DNA from: Prevotella sp.
GTDB lineage: Bacteria; Bacteroidota; Bacteroidia; Bacteroidales; Bacteroidaceae
Assembly: GCA_021204905.1 (NCBI GenBank)
Contig: JAJPYN010000007.1
Location: 108,121-172,120 of the forward strand
Reading direction: 5' to 3'
Length of the DNA stretch: 64,000 nucleotides
In this document: positions 1-9,455 of the stretch, piece after piece
Numbering within the stretch: position 1 is the stretch's first letter
Layout of the letters: the number at the start of each line of letters is the position of its first letter
The notes under the pieces: generated by a model
What the model was told of the DNA's origin: nothing
The model's database searches: none
The model's input: the letters and a program-made list of their open reading frames with translations, nothing else
Made by a program: the position numbers and the translations under genes

Positions 1-372
1 CTGAACAAGCCGATGGGCACGGTACGCTTCGATAACGCCCTGTACCTCCCTCTGGATATTCGGTTTAACGCCACACTGTCAATTCGTTCGTCGGGCAACA
101 CGGAGAATTTGTATCTTAAAAACTGCACCACCATCGACCTGGGACTGTTCAAATCGTTCAAGAACGACACGTGGACCGTCGGACTGCAATGCAACGATAT
201 ATGCGGGAAGTGGCGGCGACCCACTATTGTCTACGACACGATGAGCACGACCGTGATAAAGAAGAAACTCGACACACGCGACCTGTCCCTCACCGTCTGC
301 TATAACCTCAACCGCAAGCCCTCGCGCTACGGAGGTACGGGCGCAGGCAACCGGGACAAAGGGAGGCTCTGA
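1..372 (+). CDS. Outer-membrane beta-barrel protein, C-terminal fragment (5' end outside window)
   Basis: The reading frame is open from base 1 to the stop at 372, so this is the 3' end of a longer gene; the ATG at 13 in the ORF track is an internal Met. The visible 123 residues alternate polar and hydrophobic residues as in outer-membrane beta strands. They end in a final strand followed by NLNRKPSRYGGTGAGNRDKGRL-type text. That tail is typical of the Bacteroidota 'outer membrane protein beta-barrel' family (PF14905-like, related to TonB-dependent receptors). The barrel assignment is fairly safe; the substrate cannot be told from this fragment. The etfB promoter begins 45 bp after the stop, so the gene is not part of the etf operon. 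Confidence 0.75.
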   Translation: MNKPMGTVRFDNALYLPLDIRFNATLSIRSSGNTENLYLKNCTTIDLGLFKSFKNDTWTVGLQCNDICGKWRRPTIVYDTMSTTVIKKKLDTRDLSLTVCYNLNRKPSRYGGTGAGNRDKGRL

Positions 373-417
373 GGGCATAGGGGCACGGCACAAGATAGTT
401 TTTACTCCGGAGAGTTA

Positions 418-446
418 TTGTTTCCGGATAAAAGTTTGTACCTTTG
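418..446 (+). promoter_or_regulatory. Bacteroides-type promoter for etfB-etfA-acd
   Basis: A -7 element TACCTTTG lies at 439-446, preceded 18 bp upstream by TTG (418-420, in the context ATTGTTT). This matches the primary sigma consensus of Bacteroidota (TTTG, about 19-20 bp, TAnnTTTG). Transcription would start near 453, giving a leader of about 40 nt before etfB. Confidence 0.7.
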
Positions 447-491
447 CCCTCGAAATAATTATAAGACAAAGACTAAAAACAAAAGAAACAG

Positions 492-1373
492 ATGAGCTTA
501 AAAATTGTTGTTCTTGCCAAGCAGGTGCCCGACACGCGCAATGTCGGTCCGGATGCGATGACGCCGGAGGGTACTGTCAACCGCGCCGCCCTGCCTGCCG
601 TTTTCAACCCCGACGACCTGAACGCTCTCGAGCAGGCGCTTCGTCTGAAAGACCGGTTCGAAGGGAGCACTGTCTCTGTGGTTACGATGGGTTTGCCCAA
701 GTCCGCCGAGATCATACGCGAGTCGCTCTATCGCGGTGCCGACTGCGGGTATGTCATCACCGACCGTCCGCTCGGGGGTGCCGACACGCTTGCCACGAGC
801 TACACCCTTGCGCAAGCGATAAAGAAAATCGGCGGCTTCGACATCGTGCTATGCGGACGCCAGGCCATCGACGGCGACACGGCGCAGGTGGGTCCGCAAG
901 TGGCGGAGAAGCTCGGACTGACGCAGGTAACCTACGCCGAAGAGATCCTCTCCATCGACCCGGAAAAGAAGAAAATCGTCATCAAGCGCCATATCGACGG
1001 CGGCGTAGAGACGGTGGAAGCGCCGCTGCCCCTCGTGGTTACGGTCAACGGTAGCGCCGCCCCGTGCCGCCCGCGCAACGCCAAGCGCATGATGAAATAC
1101 AAGAGAGCCGTCGCCCCCGCAGAATGCAAACCCGAAGAGGCGGAGGCTTTGGCGGAACTGACAACGAAGAAGCCGTATCTGGCAATCACGCAGTGGGGCG
1201 CGGCCGACATCGACGCCGACCCGGAGCAGATAGGCAAGGCGGGCTCGCCCACCAATGTGAAGGCCGTGCAAAACATCGTCTTCAAAGCCAAAGAGAGCAA
1301 GACCCTCACAAGCTCCGATGCCGATGTGGAGAACGTTATAATCGAATTGTTGAACGAGAAAATTATCGGATAA
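492..1373 (+). CDS. etfB: Electron transfer flavoprotein, beta subunit
   Basis: This is the small subunit of the ETF heterodimer, which carries electrons between acyl-CoA dehydrogenase and other carriers in the cytosol. The start MSLKIVVLAKQVPDT and the nucleotide-binding stretch LCGRQAIDGDTAQVGPQ (around residue 120) are family hallmarks, as is NPDDLNALEQAL near residue 38. At 293 aa it is longer than the usual 250-260. The C-terminal extension is typical of the arm that reaches onto the alpha subunit. It is first in an operon: etfA follows after 3 bp and an acyl-CoA dehydrogenase 9 bp later. In an anaerobe the partner could be NADH/ferredoxin through electron bifurcation, but the sequence alone does not prove this. 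Confidence 0.93.
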   Translation: MSLKIVVLAKQVPDTRNVGPDAMTPEGTVNRAALPAVFNPDDLNALEQALRLKDRFEGSTVSVVTMGLPKSAEIIRESLYRGADCGYVITDRPLGGADTLATSYTLAQAIKKIGGFDIVLCGRQAIDGDTAQVGPQVAEKLGLTQVTYAEEILSIDPEKKKIVIKRHIDGGVETVEAPLPLVVTVNGSAAPCRPRNAKRMMKYKRAVAPAECKPEEAEALAELTTKKPYLAITQWGAADIDADPEQIGKAGSPTNVKAVQNIVFKAKESKTLTSSDADVENVIIELLNEKIIG

Positions 1374-1376
1374 GCG

Positions 1377-2414
1377 ATGAATAATGTATTTGTATATTGC
1401 GAGATAGAAGGCACTACTATAAAAGATGTGTCGTTGGAACTGCTCACCAAAGGCCGCAAGCTCGCCGACAAACTGGGCGTACAGCTCGAATGTATCATCG
1501 CGGGCAGCGGGCTCGACGGCGTGGAGAAGCAAGTGAGCAAATACGGCGTGGACAAAGTGCATATCTTCGATGCGCCGGGCCTCTTCCCTTACACCTCCAA
1601 CCCCCATACCGCACTCGTGGTGAACCTGTTTAAGGAAGAGAAGCCGCAGATATGTCTGATGGGAGCCACGGTCATTGGGCGCGACCTCGGACCGCGTGTC
1701 AGCTCCTCGCTCCACAGCGGTTTGACGGCAGACTGCACCGAGCTTGAGATAGGCAGCTTCGACATGAAGAAGAACATCGGCGGAGAGATAAAGGACGTAC
1801 ATTATGACAACCAGCTCTATCAGATCCGCCCCGCATTCGGAGGTAACATCATCGCCACCATCGTCAACCCCGACCACAGACCGCAGATGGCCACCGTCCG
1901 CGAGGGCGTGATGAAGCGCGAAGTGAAAGACGAGGCATACAAGAGCGAAGTGATAAAGCACGACGTGGCGAAATACGTGCCCGAAACGGAATACGTTGTG
2001 CGCGTTTTAGACCGTCACGTGGAAGCCGCTAAGCACAACCTCAAAGGCGCAGCAATAGTAGTCTCAGGAGGCTACGGCGTGGGCTCGAAAGAGGGCTTCG
2101 ACGCGCTGTTCGACCTCGCCAAAGAGCTGCACGCCGAGGTGGGTGCGTCCCGCGCGGCAGTCGATGCGGGCTTCGTCGACCACGACCGGCAGATAGGACA
2201 GACGGGCGTAACGGTGCGCCCCAAGGTGTATTTCGCCTTCGGCATATCCGGACAGATACAGCATATAGCGGGCATGCAGGAGAGCGGCATCATCGTCTCG
2301 GTCAACACCGACCCCGACGCGCCGATTAACCGCATTGCCGACTACGTGATTATCGGCTCCGTAGAAGACGTTGTGCCCAAGATGATAAAATATTACAAGA
2401 AGAACAGCAAGTAA
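1377..2414 (+). CDS. etfA: Electron transfer flavoprotein, alpha subunit
   Basis: This is the large ETF subunit, which binds the electron-carrying FAD. The N-terminal half is the Rossmann-like ETF domain. The C-terminal half carries the FAD-binding signature: VVSGGYGVGSKEGFDALFDLA (about residue 228), then SRAAVDAGF, QIGQTGVTVRPKVYFAFGISG and SVNTDPDAPI. Length (345 aa) fits the family. It sits between etfB (3 bp gap) and the acyl-CoA dehydrogenase (9 bp gap), so the three should be translated from one mRNA in equal amounts. Confidence 0.94.
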   Translation: MNNVFVYCEIEGTTIKDVSLELLTKGRKLADKLGVQLECIIAGSGLDGVEKQVSKYGVDKVHIFDAPGLFPYTSNPHTALVVNLFKEEKPQICLMGATVIGRDLGPRVSSSLHSGLTADCTELEIGSFDMKKNIGGEIKDVHYDNQLYQIRPAFGGNIIATIVNPDHRPQMATVREGVMKREVKDEAYKSEVIKHDVAKYVPETEYVVRVLDRHVEAAKHNLKGAAIVVSGGYGVGSKEGFDALFDLAKELHAEVGASRAAVDAGFVDHDRQIGQTGVTVRPKVYFAFGISGQIQHIAGMQESGIIVSVNTDPDAPINRIADYVIIGSVEDVVPKMIKYYKKNSK

Positions 2415-2423
2415 CAAACGATT

Positions 2424-4130
2424 ATGGCAAATTTCTATACAGACAACCCCGAGATAAAGTTCTACCTCTCCCATCCTTTGATGCGCCGCATCGTGGAACT
2501 CAAAGAGCGCGGATACGCCGACAAAGACACTTACGACTACGCTCCCGAGAACTTTGAAGACGCCATCGACAACTACGACCGCGTGCTCGAACTCGCGGGC
2601 GACATCAGCGCGAACATCGTGGCGCAAAACGCAGAAGACGTCGACGCCGAAGGACCGCACCACGAAGGCGGACGGGTCCACTACGCGTCAAAGACCTACG
2701 AGAACCTCGACGCCACAGTAAAGGCGGGGCTAAACGGCGTAACGATGCCGCGGCGCTACGGAGGACTCAACTTCCCCTCCGTGCCCTATTCCGCCATCAA
2801 CGAGATCATCGCCACAGCCGACGCGGGATTCGAGAATATCTGGTCGCTGCAAGATTGTATCGAGACTTTATACGAGTTCGGCGACGAGGACCAACGCCAA
2901 CGCTTCGTGCCGCGTGTATGCAAAGGTGCGACGATGTCGATGGACCTCACAGAGCCCGATGCGGGAAGCGACTTGCAAAGCGTCATGCTCAAAGCCACGT
3001 TCGACGAGGCGAACAACTGCTGGCGCCTCAACGGTTGCAAACGGTTCATCACCAACGGCGACTCCGACATCCACCTTGTTCTTGCCCGGTCTGAAGAGGG
3101 CACGCGCGATGGACGCGGCCTGTCGATGTTCATCTACGACAAACGCGACGGAGGGGTCGACGTGCGGCGAATAGAGAACAAACTCGGCATCCACGGCTCG
3201 CCCACATGCGAATTAGTATATAAGAACGCGCGGGCGGAACTGTGCGGCAGCCGCAAGCTCGGACTGATAAAATACGTCATGGCGCTTATGAACGGCGCAC
3301 GTCTCGGCATAGCGGCACAGTCGGTAGGCATCTCCCAAGCGGCATACAACGAGGCGCTTACATACGCTAAATCACGCCGGCAGTTCGGCAAAGAGATAAT
3401 CAATTTCCCCGCAGTCTACGAGATGCTCTCCGTAATGAAAGCGCGCCTCGCAGCAGGACGCTCCATCCTCTACGCCACAAGCCGCTACGTCGACATCTAC
3501 AAAGCCCTCGAAGACATTGCACGCGAGCGCAAGCTCACGCCCGAGGAGCGGCAAGAATGCAAGGAATACTCGCGCTTGGCAGATGCCTTCACCCCCTTAG
3601 CAAAAGGGATGAACTCCGAGTACGCCAACCAAAACGCATACGACGGCATACAGATACACGGCGGCTCGGGATTCATGCTCGAATACCCCTGCCAACGCCT
3701 CTATCGCGACGCACGCATCACATCCATCTACGAGGGCACGACGCAGCTGCAGACCGTCGCAGCCATTCGCTATGTCACCAACGGTTTCTACGGGCAGATC
3801 ATAGCCAAGATGCAGGAAGAGGAAACATCGTCCGAACTCATACCCCTGCGCACCACCGCAAAGGAAATGGCGGAGAAATATAATGAATGTGTGGAAAAGG
3901 TAGTAGCCGCGCAAGACGATGAGTACAAAGACCTCTGCGCGCGACACCTCTACGAAATGGCGGCAACAATCATCATGACCAACCTCCTCATCGACGACGC
4001 CACACGCAGCCCCGAACTCTTCGCACCCTCCGCACGCGTCTACACACGATATGCCGCAGCGGAAATAATGAAGCACAGTCACTTCATCCTCTCGTCATCG
4101 GTTGATGTTTTAGCCGACTACCGCAAGTGA
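2424..4130 (+). CDS. Acyl-CoA dehydrogenase, long Bacteroidota type
   Basis: This is a FAD-dependent acyl-CoA dehydrogenase (alpha,beta-desaturation of an acyl-CoA, or enoyl-CoA reduction in the fermentative direction) that passes electrons to the EtfAB encoded just upstream. Visible family motifs are SMDLTEPDAGSDLQ (substrate/FAD loop, about residue 170), RRQFGKEI, IHGGSGFMLEYPCQRLYRDAR, and IYEGTTQLQT, whose Glu437 is the expected catalytic base. At 568 aa it is about 190 residues longer than classical MCAD. The extra part is a helical C-terminal domain that also occurs in other long acyl-CoA dehydrogenases. Chain-length preference cannot be read from the sequence. A strong hairpin terminator follows the gene. 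Confidence 0.9.
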   Translation: MANFYTDNPEIKFYLSHPLMRRIVELKERGYADKDTYDYAPENFEDAIDNYDRVLELAGDISANIVAQNAEDVDAEGPHHEGGRVHYASKTYENLDATVKAGLNGVTMPRRYGGLNFPSVPYSAINEIIATADAGFENIWSLQDCIETLYEFGDEDQRQRFVPRVCKGATMSMDLTEPDAGSDLQSVMLKATFDEANNCWRLNGCKRFITNGDSDIHLVLARSEEGTRDGRGLSMFIYDKRDGGVDVRRIENKLGIHGSPTCELVYKNARAELCGSRKLGLIKYVMALMNGARLGIAAQSVGISQAAYNEALTYAKSRRQFGKEIINFPAVYEMLSVMKARLAAGRSILYATSRYVDIYKALEDIARERKLTPEERQECKEYSRLADAFTPLAKGMNSEYANQNAYDGIQIHGGSGFMLEYPCQRLYRDARITSIYEGTTQLQTVAAIRYVTNGFYGQIIAKMQEEETSSELIPLRTTAKEMAEKYNECVEKVVAAQDDEYKDLCARHLYEMAATIIMTNLLIDDATRSPELFAPSARVYTRYAAAEIMKHSHFILSSSVDVLADYRK

Positions 4131-4179
4131 GCCGGGTGCTTGATTAATAAGCCGGGCACTTACTTTTAAACAAATATTC

Positions 4180-4225
4180 AACCGCCATGGCAATCGTGAA
4201 ACAATCGGTTGCCGCGGCGGTTTTT
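4180..4225 (+). terminator. Hairpin terminator between acd and the convergent AraC gene
   Basis: Arms 4180-4196 (AACCGCCATGGCAATCG) and 4206-4222 (CGGTTGCCGCGGCGGTT) can pair over 17 positions, 14 of them Watson-Crick, around a 9-nt loop. A TTTTT run (4221-4225) follows. It lies 50 bp past the acyl-CoA dehydrogenase stop and 43 bp past the AraC gene stop on the other strand. It may serve both, although the U-tract favours the plus strand. Confidence 0.75.
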
Positions 4226-4267
4226 AGTTTGTGGTATTTTGACCGTAAAGGCTAATGGCAAAAGGTC

Positions 4268-5140
4268 TCACCCGACGATCTTGGTTTTATGGTAGTTATT
4301 TCGGAACTCGGTGGGCGTGCACCCCTTTTTCTTTCGGAAGATGCGGTTGAAGTAGGAGATGTTGTTAAATCCTGAGGTGTAGCATATCTCGAGGACGGTC
4401 ATTGAGCTGTCGGCCAGCTTTCGTGCGGCATACCCGAGTCGCGTGTCGATGATGTATTCGGAGATGTTCTTGTGGGTGTGCAGTTTGAAGAAGCGGCTGA
4501 ACGCGGAGGGTGTCATGCCCGCTTGCGAGGCGATGTCGGCAAGGCGTATGTCGTCCTTGAAATGTTCGGCCACATAGTCGGTGATCTTCTGTATGCGTCG
4601 GTTGTCGTTGGAGGTGTCTGCCCCGGCGAAGGCGCTGCTGGCCAGTTGGCGGTAGGAAGTCTTCGACAGCTCATAGAGTATCTCGAATAGTCCCGTCATC
4701 CGGTAGAAGCTGTCGGTGAGGGTCAGGAGCGTTTTTATCCGCCCGAAGGAGAGCATGATGGCTTCCATCGAGAAGGCTATGCCCGTTTCGGAGTCTTTGA
4801 GCATGTTCCTGATGCTTGCCATGGCTGCTTTCTCGATGAGCGGACCGGCAAAGATGTCGTCGGCAAACTGTATGGTGATCTCGTAGATGTCGGCAGAGCG
4901 GCATTGGTATTGCTTCCATTCGTGCTCGATGCCCCCGCCGAGCAGGCAGAGGTCGTAGTCGCCAAGCACCTCGAGCGAGTCGCCCACCGTGCGTCTGACG
5001 CCCCGGCAGTTGGCCACGAAATTGAGCTCATACTCGATGTGGCGGTGGAGCGGGTATGTGAAACTCGTCTTGTGGCGCTCGGCAATATAGAAGCAGTCCC
5101 CGCGCTGAAGGGGCGCCACCTCGGTTACTATCTTTGACAT
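4268..5140 (-). CDS. AraC-family transcriptional regulator
   Basis: A 290-aa regulator with an N-terminal cupin-like sensor domain (roughly residues 15-110, with HRHIEYELNFV typical of AraC cupins). The C-terminal AraC/XylS double helix-turn-helix (about 190-285) shows IRLADIASQAGMTPSAFSRFF for the first HTH and VLEICYTSGFNNISYFNRIF for the second. It is transcribed away from the acetylesterase-GH94 pair across a 126-bp region holding promoters for both directions. It is therefore the natural candidate to control that pair and perhaps the whole mannan locus. The inducer is unknown; a manno- or cello-oligosaccharide is an inference. A one-component AraC regulator is less usual here than the hybrid two-component or sigma/anti-sigma systems common in polysaccharide loci. 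Confidence 0.9.
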   Translation of the reverse strand: MSKIVTEVAPLQRGDCFYIAERHKTSFTYPLHRHIEYELNFVANCRGVRRTVGDSLEVLGDYDLCLLGGGIEHEWKQYQCRSADIYEITIQFADDIFAGPLIEKAAMASIRNMLKDSETGIAFSMEAIMLSFGRIKTLLTLTDSFYRMTGLFEILYELSKTSYRQLASSAFAGADTSNDNRRIQKITDYVAEHFKDDIRLADIASQAGMTPSAFSRFFKLHTHKNISEYIIDTRLGYAARKLADSSMTVLEICYTSGFNNISYFNRIFRKKKGCTPTEFRNNYHKTKIVG

Positions 5141-5165
5141 GATAAAGTTTTGATGTTACCATCGG

Positions 5166-5199
5166 CAAAGCTACGCGAAAACATTGAATTTACTACAAA
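5166..5199 (-). promoter_or_regulatory. Promoter of the AraC regulator gene
   Basis: On the minus strand TAGCTTTG (5173-5166) fits the -7 consensus TAnnTTTG, and TTTG (5199-5196) lies 22 bp upstream. The predicted start of transcription is near 5160, giving a leader of about 20 nt. It is back to back with the esterase promoter, so one bound regulator could affect both. Confidence 0.5.
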
Positions 5200-5240
5200 G
5201 AAATGCAAAAAAAGTATCATATCACCTTGCGCGAAAAGGT

Positions 5241-5248
5241 TAACTTTG
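5241..5248 (+). promoter_or_regulatory. -7 element for the esterase-GH94 operon
   Basis: TAACTTTG matches TAnnTTTG and lies 18 bp before the ATG at 5267. No good TTTG box is found 19-21 bp upstream, which suits a promoter that needs an activator such as the adjacent AraC protein. This position also argues against the ORF-track start at 5150, which would lie upstream of the promoter. Confidence 0.5.
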
Positions 5249-5266
5249 CCGAAAACCATTACTGCT

Positions 5267-6775
5267 ATGAAACGATTATTTTTATTTTTTGCAAGTGTTT
5301 TGGCGTGCATGCCGGTTTTTTCTCTGACTATGCCGCAGGTGTTTTCAGACAATATGATGCTCCAGCAGCAGACTAATGCGCGGCTGTGGGGTTGGGCTGA
5401 GAAGGGCTCTCAGGTGTCGGTCTCCACAAGTTGGGACGGCAAGGAATATAAGGCGACGGCGGACAAGACGGACGGGCGCTGGGAGGTGCTTGTTGCCACG
5501 CCGGAAGCTTCTTACGAGACGTACACCCTGACGATAAAGGGCGACGGCGAAGAGATTGTGATAAATAATGTGCTTGTCGGCGAGGTGTGGTTCTGCTCGG
5601 GACAGTCGAACATGGAGATGCCGCTCAGAGGCTTCTGGAACTGCCCCGTCGAGGGCGCTAACGAGGCTATTGCTGGTGCGGGACAATACCGCAAAGCCAT
5701 CCGTGTGGCCACCATCCCGAAGACGCGTGCCGAAGAGCCGCAGAGCGATGTAACGTGCGCGTGGAAAATATGCGAGCCCGCCAATGCTCCGGAGTTCTCC
5801 GCCGCGGGATATTTCTTCGCGCGGACGCTGACCGACCTGCTCGATGTCCCCGTGGGCATCATCAACTGCTCGTGGGGCGGCAGCGCCGTGGAGGGATGGA
5901 TGCCGAAAGAGATTCTGCTGACCTACCCCGACGGGCTCGTGCCGATGGACGACTACGACTACCACGAGAAGATGGTGATGTACAACGGCATGCTCTATCC
6001 GCTGGCCGGATATACCATAAAGGGGTTCCTCTGGAATCAGGGCGAGAGTAATGTCGGGCAACCGGAGGAATATATCGAGCGGTTCTCCGCAATGATACGC
6101 CATTGGCGCACGATCTGGCGTCAGGGCGATGACAAGCTGCCCGTTTACAGCGTGGAGATGCCGCCATACGCTTACGGCGACGGCCCGGACGGCTCCACAG
6201 GTCCGGAGTTCCGCATCGCCCAGCATAAGATAACGAAAGTTTTGGAGAACAGCGGTTGCGTCGCCACGTCGGATCTCATCTACCCCTACGAGACCAACCA
6301 GGTGCACGGTTGCCGCAAGCTTGAGATCGGCAGGCGACTGGCTTATATGGCCGCCACACGCGACTACGGCATCGAGGGTATCGCCGCCGAAGCGCCTGAA
6401 TTTGAATATATGACCGTCAGCTCGTCCTCCGACGGAGATAACGTTATTGCCGGTACATCCGTGGCCGAGCCGAAGACCGGCGGAGAAGTGTTGCAGCTCT
6501 ATTTCACGAACGGCGAGGAGGGCTTCGACAAGATAGAGAATATCGAGAACTTCGAGGCGCAAGACTCCGAGGGCAATTGGCACCCCGCCACCGTCTGGGC
6601 CTCGTCGGCGTGGGAGAATGTCCCCCGGCAAGGCGGCTTCCTGAAACTCATCTGCCCCGAGGCGGACAAGATCACCGCCGTCCGCTACCTCTACCGCAAT
6701 TTCCTGCCCGGACGGCTCCACAACCTCCGCGGGCTGCCCGTCGTGCCTTTCGTCGCCGAGGTGCCGGGGGAGTGA
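5267..6775 (+). CDS. SGNH carbohydrate acetylesterase (sialate O-acetylesterase family), secreted
   Basis: Start chosen at 5267 (502 aa), not 5150: this gives the signal peptide MKRLFLFFASVLACMPVFS and places the -7 element upstream. The SASA/SGNH esterase blocks are CSGQSNMEMP (nucleophile Ser114), WGGSAVEGWMP, LWNQGESN, and a C-terminal His in NQVHGCRKLEIGRRLAYMA (His347). The usual Asp before the His is not obvious. A beta-rich C-terminal domain of about 130 residues follows. The family name comes from sialic acid, but beside mannan enzymes the likely job is removing acetyl groups from mannan oligosaccharides in the periplasm. It is 48 bp upstream of GH94, in one operon. It differs from the second esterase of this window (49285) in lacking an inserted jelly-roll module. 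Confidence 0.85.
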   Translation: MKRLFLFFASVLACMPVFSLTMPQVFSDNMMLQQQTNARLWGWAEKGSQVSVSTSWDGKEYKATADKTDGRWEVLVATPEASYETYTLTIKGDGEEIVINNVLVGEVWFCSGQSNMEMPLRGFWNCPVEGANEAIAGAGQYRKAIRVATIPKTRAEEPQSDVTCAWKICEPANAPEFSAAGYFFARTLTDLLDVPVGIINCSWGGSAVEGWMPKEILLTYPDGLVPMDDYDYHEKMVMYNGMLYPLAGYTIKGFLWNQGESNVGQPEEYIERFSAMIRHWRTIWRQGDDKLPVYSVEMPPYAYGDGPDGSTGPEFRIAQHKITKVLENSGCVATSDLIYPYETNQVHGCRKLEIGRRLAYMAATRDYGIEGIAAEAPEFEYMTVSSSSDGDNVIAGTSVAEPKTGGEVLQLYFTNGEEGFDKIENIENFEAQDSEGNWHPATVWASSAWENVPRQGGFLKLICPEADKITAVRYLYRNFLPGRLHNLRGLPVVPFVAEVPGE

Positions 6776-6823
6776 GACAATATACTGTCGAGCATTGTTT
6801 AATAATAGAGAATTAAATCGGAT

Positions 6824-9316
6824 ATGGAACAAAAGACTTACGGACATTTCGACGACGCTGCCCGCGAATATGTCATCACGGACCCGGCCACTCCCTTTCC
6901 TTGGATCAACTATCTGGGCAACAAGGATTTCTTCGGACTGATCAGCAACACGGCGGGCGGATATAATTTCTACCGCGACGCCAAATTCCGCCGCATCACG
7001 CGCTATCGTTACAACAATGTGCCGATGGACAACGGCGGACGCTATTTTTATATTTACGATGGCGGGACGGTGTGGAACCCCGGTTGGAAGCCCTGCAAGA
7101 CGCCGCTCGACTTCTACGAGTGCCGCCACGGGATGAACTATACGCGCATCACGGGCTGCAAGAACGGCGTGCGTGCGAGCGTGCTGTTCTTCGTGCCCCT
7201 CGACACATGGGCGGAGGTGCAGAAAGTGACGCTGACGAATCTTAGCGGCGCGACGAAGCGCCTGAAACTGTTCTCTTTCGCGGAGTGGTGCATGTGGAAC
7301 GCGGCCACCGATATGGAGAATTTCCAGCGCAACTTCTCTACGGGGGAGGTGGAGATCGACGGCAGCGTCATCTATCACAAGACGGAATATAAGGAGCGCC
7401 GCAACCATTATGCTTACTACTCGGTCAACGTGCCCGTGAGCGGCTACGACACCGACCGCGAGAGCTTCGTAGGGCTGTACAACGGCTTCGACGCGCCGCA
7501 GTGCGTTATGGCGGGCAAGCCTTCTAATTCCTTGGCTCACGGCTGGAGTCCTATCGCGTCGCACTGTATCGACGTGGAGCTTCGTGCGGGAGAGAGCAAG
7601 GATTTCGTGTTCCTGCTGGGCTATGTGGAGAACTCTCAGGAGGAGAAGTTTTCCAAAGAGGATATCGAACGCAAACGGCGCGGCGAGCTCATCTCTTCGC
7701 AGGCAAGCGACGTTACGCTTGTCAACAAGACGAAAGCGCGGCGGGTGATAGAGCGTTTCGCCACGACTGAGGCGGTTGACAAGGCATTCGGTGAGTTGCG
7801 GGCAATGTGGGACGACCTGCTGGGCAAGTTCTCTCTGACGAGCGGCGACGACCGTCTGAACCGCATGGTGAATATCTGGAACCAGTATCAGTGCATGATC
7901 ACGTTCAACTTCTCGCGCTCGGCCAGTTTCTTCGAGAGCGGCATAGGGCGCGGCATGGGCTTCCGCGACTCCAATCAGGACCTTGTCGGCTTCGTCCATC
8001 AGGTGCCCGGGCGCGCACGTGAGCGCATCATCGACATCGCAAGCACACAGTTTCCAGACGGCGGGTGCTACCACCAGTACCAGCCCCTGACCAAGCGCGG
8101 TAACAACGACATCGGCGGGGGCTTCAACGACGACCCGATGTGGCTCATCTTCGGTACTGTGGCATACGTCAAAGAGACGGGCGACTTCTCTATCCTCGAC
8201 GAGCAGGTGCCGTGGGACAACGAGGCGGGCACGGAGGTGAGCCTTATGGAGCATCTCAGGATTTCGTTCAACCACGTTACGGACAACCTCGGTCCGCACG
8301 GCTTGCCGCTGATAGGGCGTGCCGACTGGAACGACTGTCTCAACCTGAACTGCTTCTCGTGGGATCCCAACGAGAGTTTCCAGACGACGGAGAACAAGAC
8401 GGAAGGGTCGAAGGCCGAATCGCTGATGATTGCCGGACTGTTCGTCTTCTGCGGCAACGAATATGCCGGGCTGTGCGACAGGACGGGCGATAAGGAAGAG
8501 GCGTCGCGCGCACGCGCAAAGGTGAGCGAGATGGTTGACGCGGTGAAGCGTTACGGCTGGGACGGGGAGTGGTTCCTCCGCGCCTACGACTACTACGGCA
8601 ATAAGATCGGTTCGAAGGAGAACGCCGAGGGCAAGATTTTCATCGAGAGCCAGGGCTGGTGCACGATGGCGGGCATAGGGCTCGGCGACGGCATGGTTGC
8701 CAAGGCTCTCGATGCCGTGAAGAAATATATGGACTCGGAGCATGGCATAGTGCTCAACACACCCGCTTTCACCACTTACCACGTCGAGATGGGCGAGATC
8801 TCTTCGTACCCCGCGGGCTACAAGGAGAATGCCGGCATCTTCTGCCACAACAACCCGTGGGTGATCATCGGCGAGACGGTGGCGGGAAGGGGCAACGACG
8901 CGTGGGACCACTACACAAAGATCTGTCCGGCGTGGATCAAGGACCAGCGGTTGCACAAGGTGGAGCCCTACGTCTATTCGCAGATGGTGGCGGGCAAAGA
9001 CGCTGCCGTGCCGGGCGAAGGGAAGAACTCGTGGCTCACGGGTACCGCGGCGTGGAACTGGCTGACCATCACGCAATATATCCTCGGCATCAAACCGACT
9101 TACGACGGTCTCGAGATTGACCCGTGCCTGCCCGCGACGTTGAAGGAATACTCAATTGTCAGACGCTTCCGCGACGGCATCTTCAACATCAAGGTGTCGA
9201 ACCCGAAAGGCCTCGAGAAGGGCAAGGTGTCGATGACGATCGACGGCAAGGCCGCCCCGGGTAACATCATCCCTTGCACTAACGGCGAACACAATGTTGA
9301 GATTGTGATCGGTTAA
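6824..9316 (+). CDS. GH94 cellobiose phosphorylase
   Basis: An 830-aa cytosolic enzyme without signal peptide, matching cellobiose phosphorylases over its full length. The N-terminal beta-sandwich shows [20 protein letters not shown] and [12 protein letters not shown]. The (alpha/alpha)6 catalytic domain has [12 protein letters not shown] (around 499-507), holding the catalytic acid Asp. The C-terminal part has [10 protein letters not shown], which helps bind phosphate in this family. The reaction is cellobiose + Pi to glucose 1-phosphate + glucose. In a mannan locus it would salvage the Glc-Glc units of glucomannan alongside GH130, which deals with Man-Glc. Cellodextrin or another beta-glucoside phosphorylase activity cannot be excluded, but length and motifs favour cellobiose. 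It is the second gene of the esterase operon. Confidence 0.9.
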   Translation: MEQKTYGHFDDAAREYVITDPATPFPWINYLGNKDFFGLISNTAGGYNFYRDAKFRRITRYRYNNVPMDNGGRYFYIYDGGTVWNPGWKPCKTPLDFYECRHGMNYTRITGCKNGVRASVLFFVPLDTWAEVQKVTLTNLSGATKRLKLFSFAEWCMWNAATDMENFQRNFSTGEVEIDGSVIYHKTEYKERRNHYAYYSVNVPVSGYDTDRESFVGLYNGFDAPQCVMAGKPSNSLAHGWSPIASHCIDVELRAGESKDFVFLLGYVENSQEEKFSKEDIERKRRGELISSQASDVTLVNKTKARRVIERFATTEAVDKAFGELRAMWDDLLGKFSLTSGDDRLNRMVNIWNQYQCMITFNFSRSASFFESGIGRGMGFRDSNQDLVGFVHQVPGRARERIIDIASTQFPDGGCYHQYQPLTKRGNNDIGGGFNDDPMWLIFGTVAYVKETGDFSILDEQVPWDNEAGTEVSLMEHLRISFNHVTDNLGPHGLPLIGRADWNDCLNLNCFSWDPNESFQTTENKTEGSKAESLMIAGLFVFCGNEYAGLCDRTGDKEEASRARAKVSEMVDAVKRYGWDGEWFLRAYDYYGNKIGSKENAEGKIFIESQGWCTMAGIGLGDGMVAKALDAVKKYMDSEHGIVLNTPAFTTYHVEMGEISSYPAGYKENAGIFCHNNPWVIIGETVAGRGNDAWDHYTKICPAWIKDQRLHKVEPYVYSQMVAGKDAAVPGEGKNSWLTGTAAWNWLTITQYILGIKPTYDGLEIDPCLPATLKEYSIVRRFRDGIFNIKVSNPKGLEKGKVSMTIDGKAAPGNIIPCTNGEHNVEIVIG

Positions 9317-9375
9317 TGTCAAGATAGTACTATGCATTTGTAAAAATAATGCAAGCGGCGATTATGAAAAAGTAT

Positions 9376-9383
9376 TAATTTCG
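9376..9383 (+). promoter_or_regulatory. Possible -7 element before the mannan susC
   Basis: TAATTTCG lies 73 bp before the susC ATG in a 139-bp gap. It deviates from TAnnTTTG at one base but is identical to the -7 of the better-spaced promoter at 47490. No TTTG lies at the right distance, so it may need an activator. The rest of the gap is AT-rich and shows nothing else. Confidence 0.35.
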
Positions 9384-9455
9384 CAACCGAAGCTATTTAT
9401 AATTTTATAAAAGAGTGTAAATCAATTAAAAACCTACATTTCAAAAGCCATCAGA

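Noticed and set aside
5345-9076. 1243-codon open frame on the minus strand
   Set aside because: It is antisense to two well-supported enzymes (esterase and GH94), is rich in Arg/His/Val with no domain motif, and arises from high GC at third positions of the real genes.
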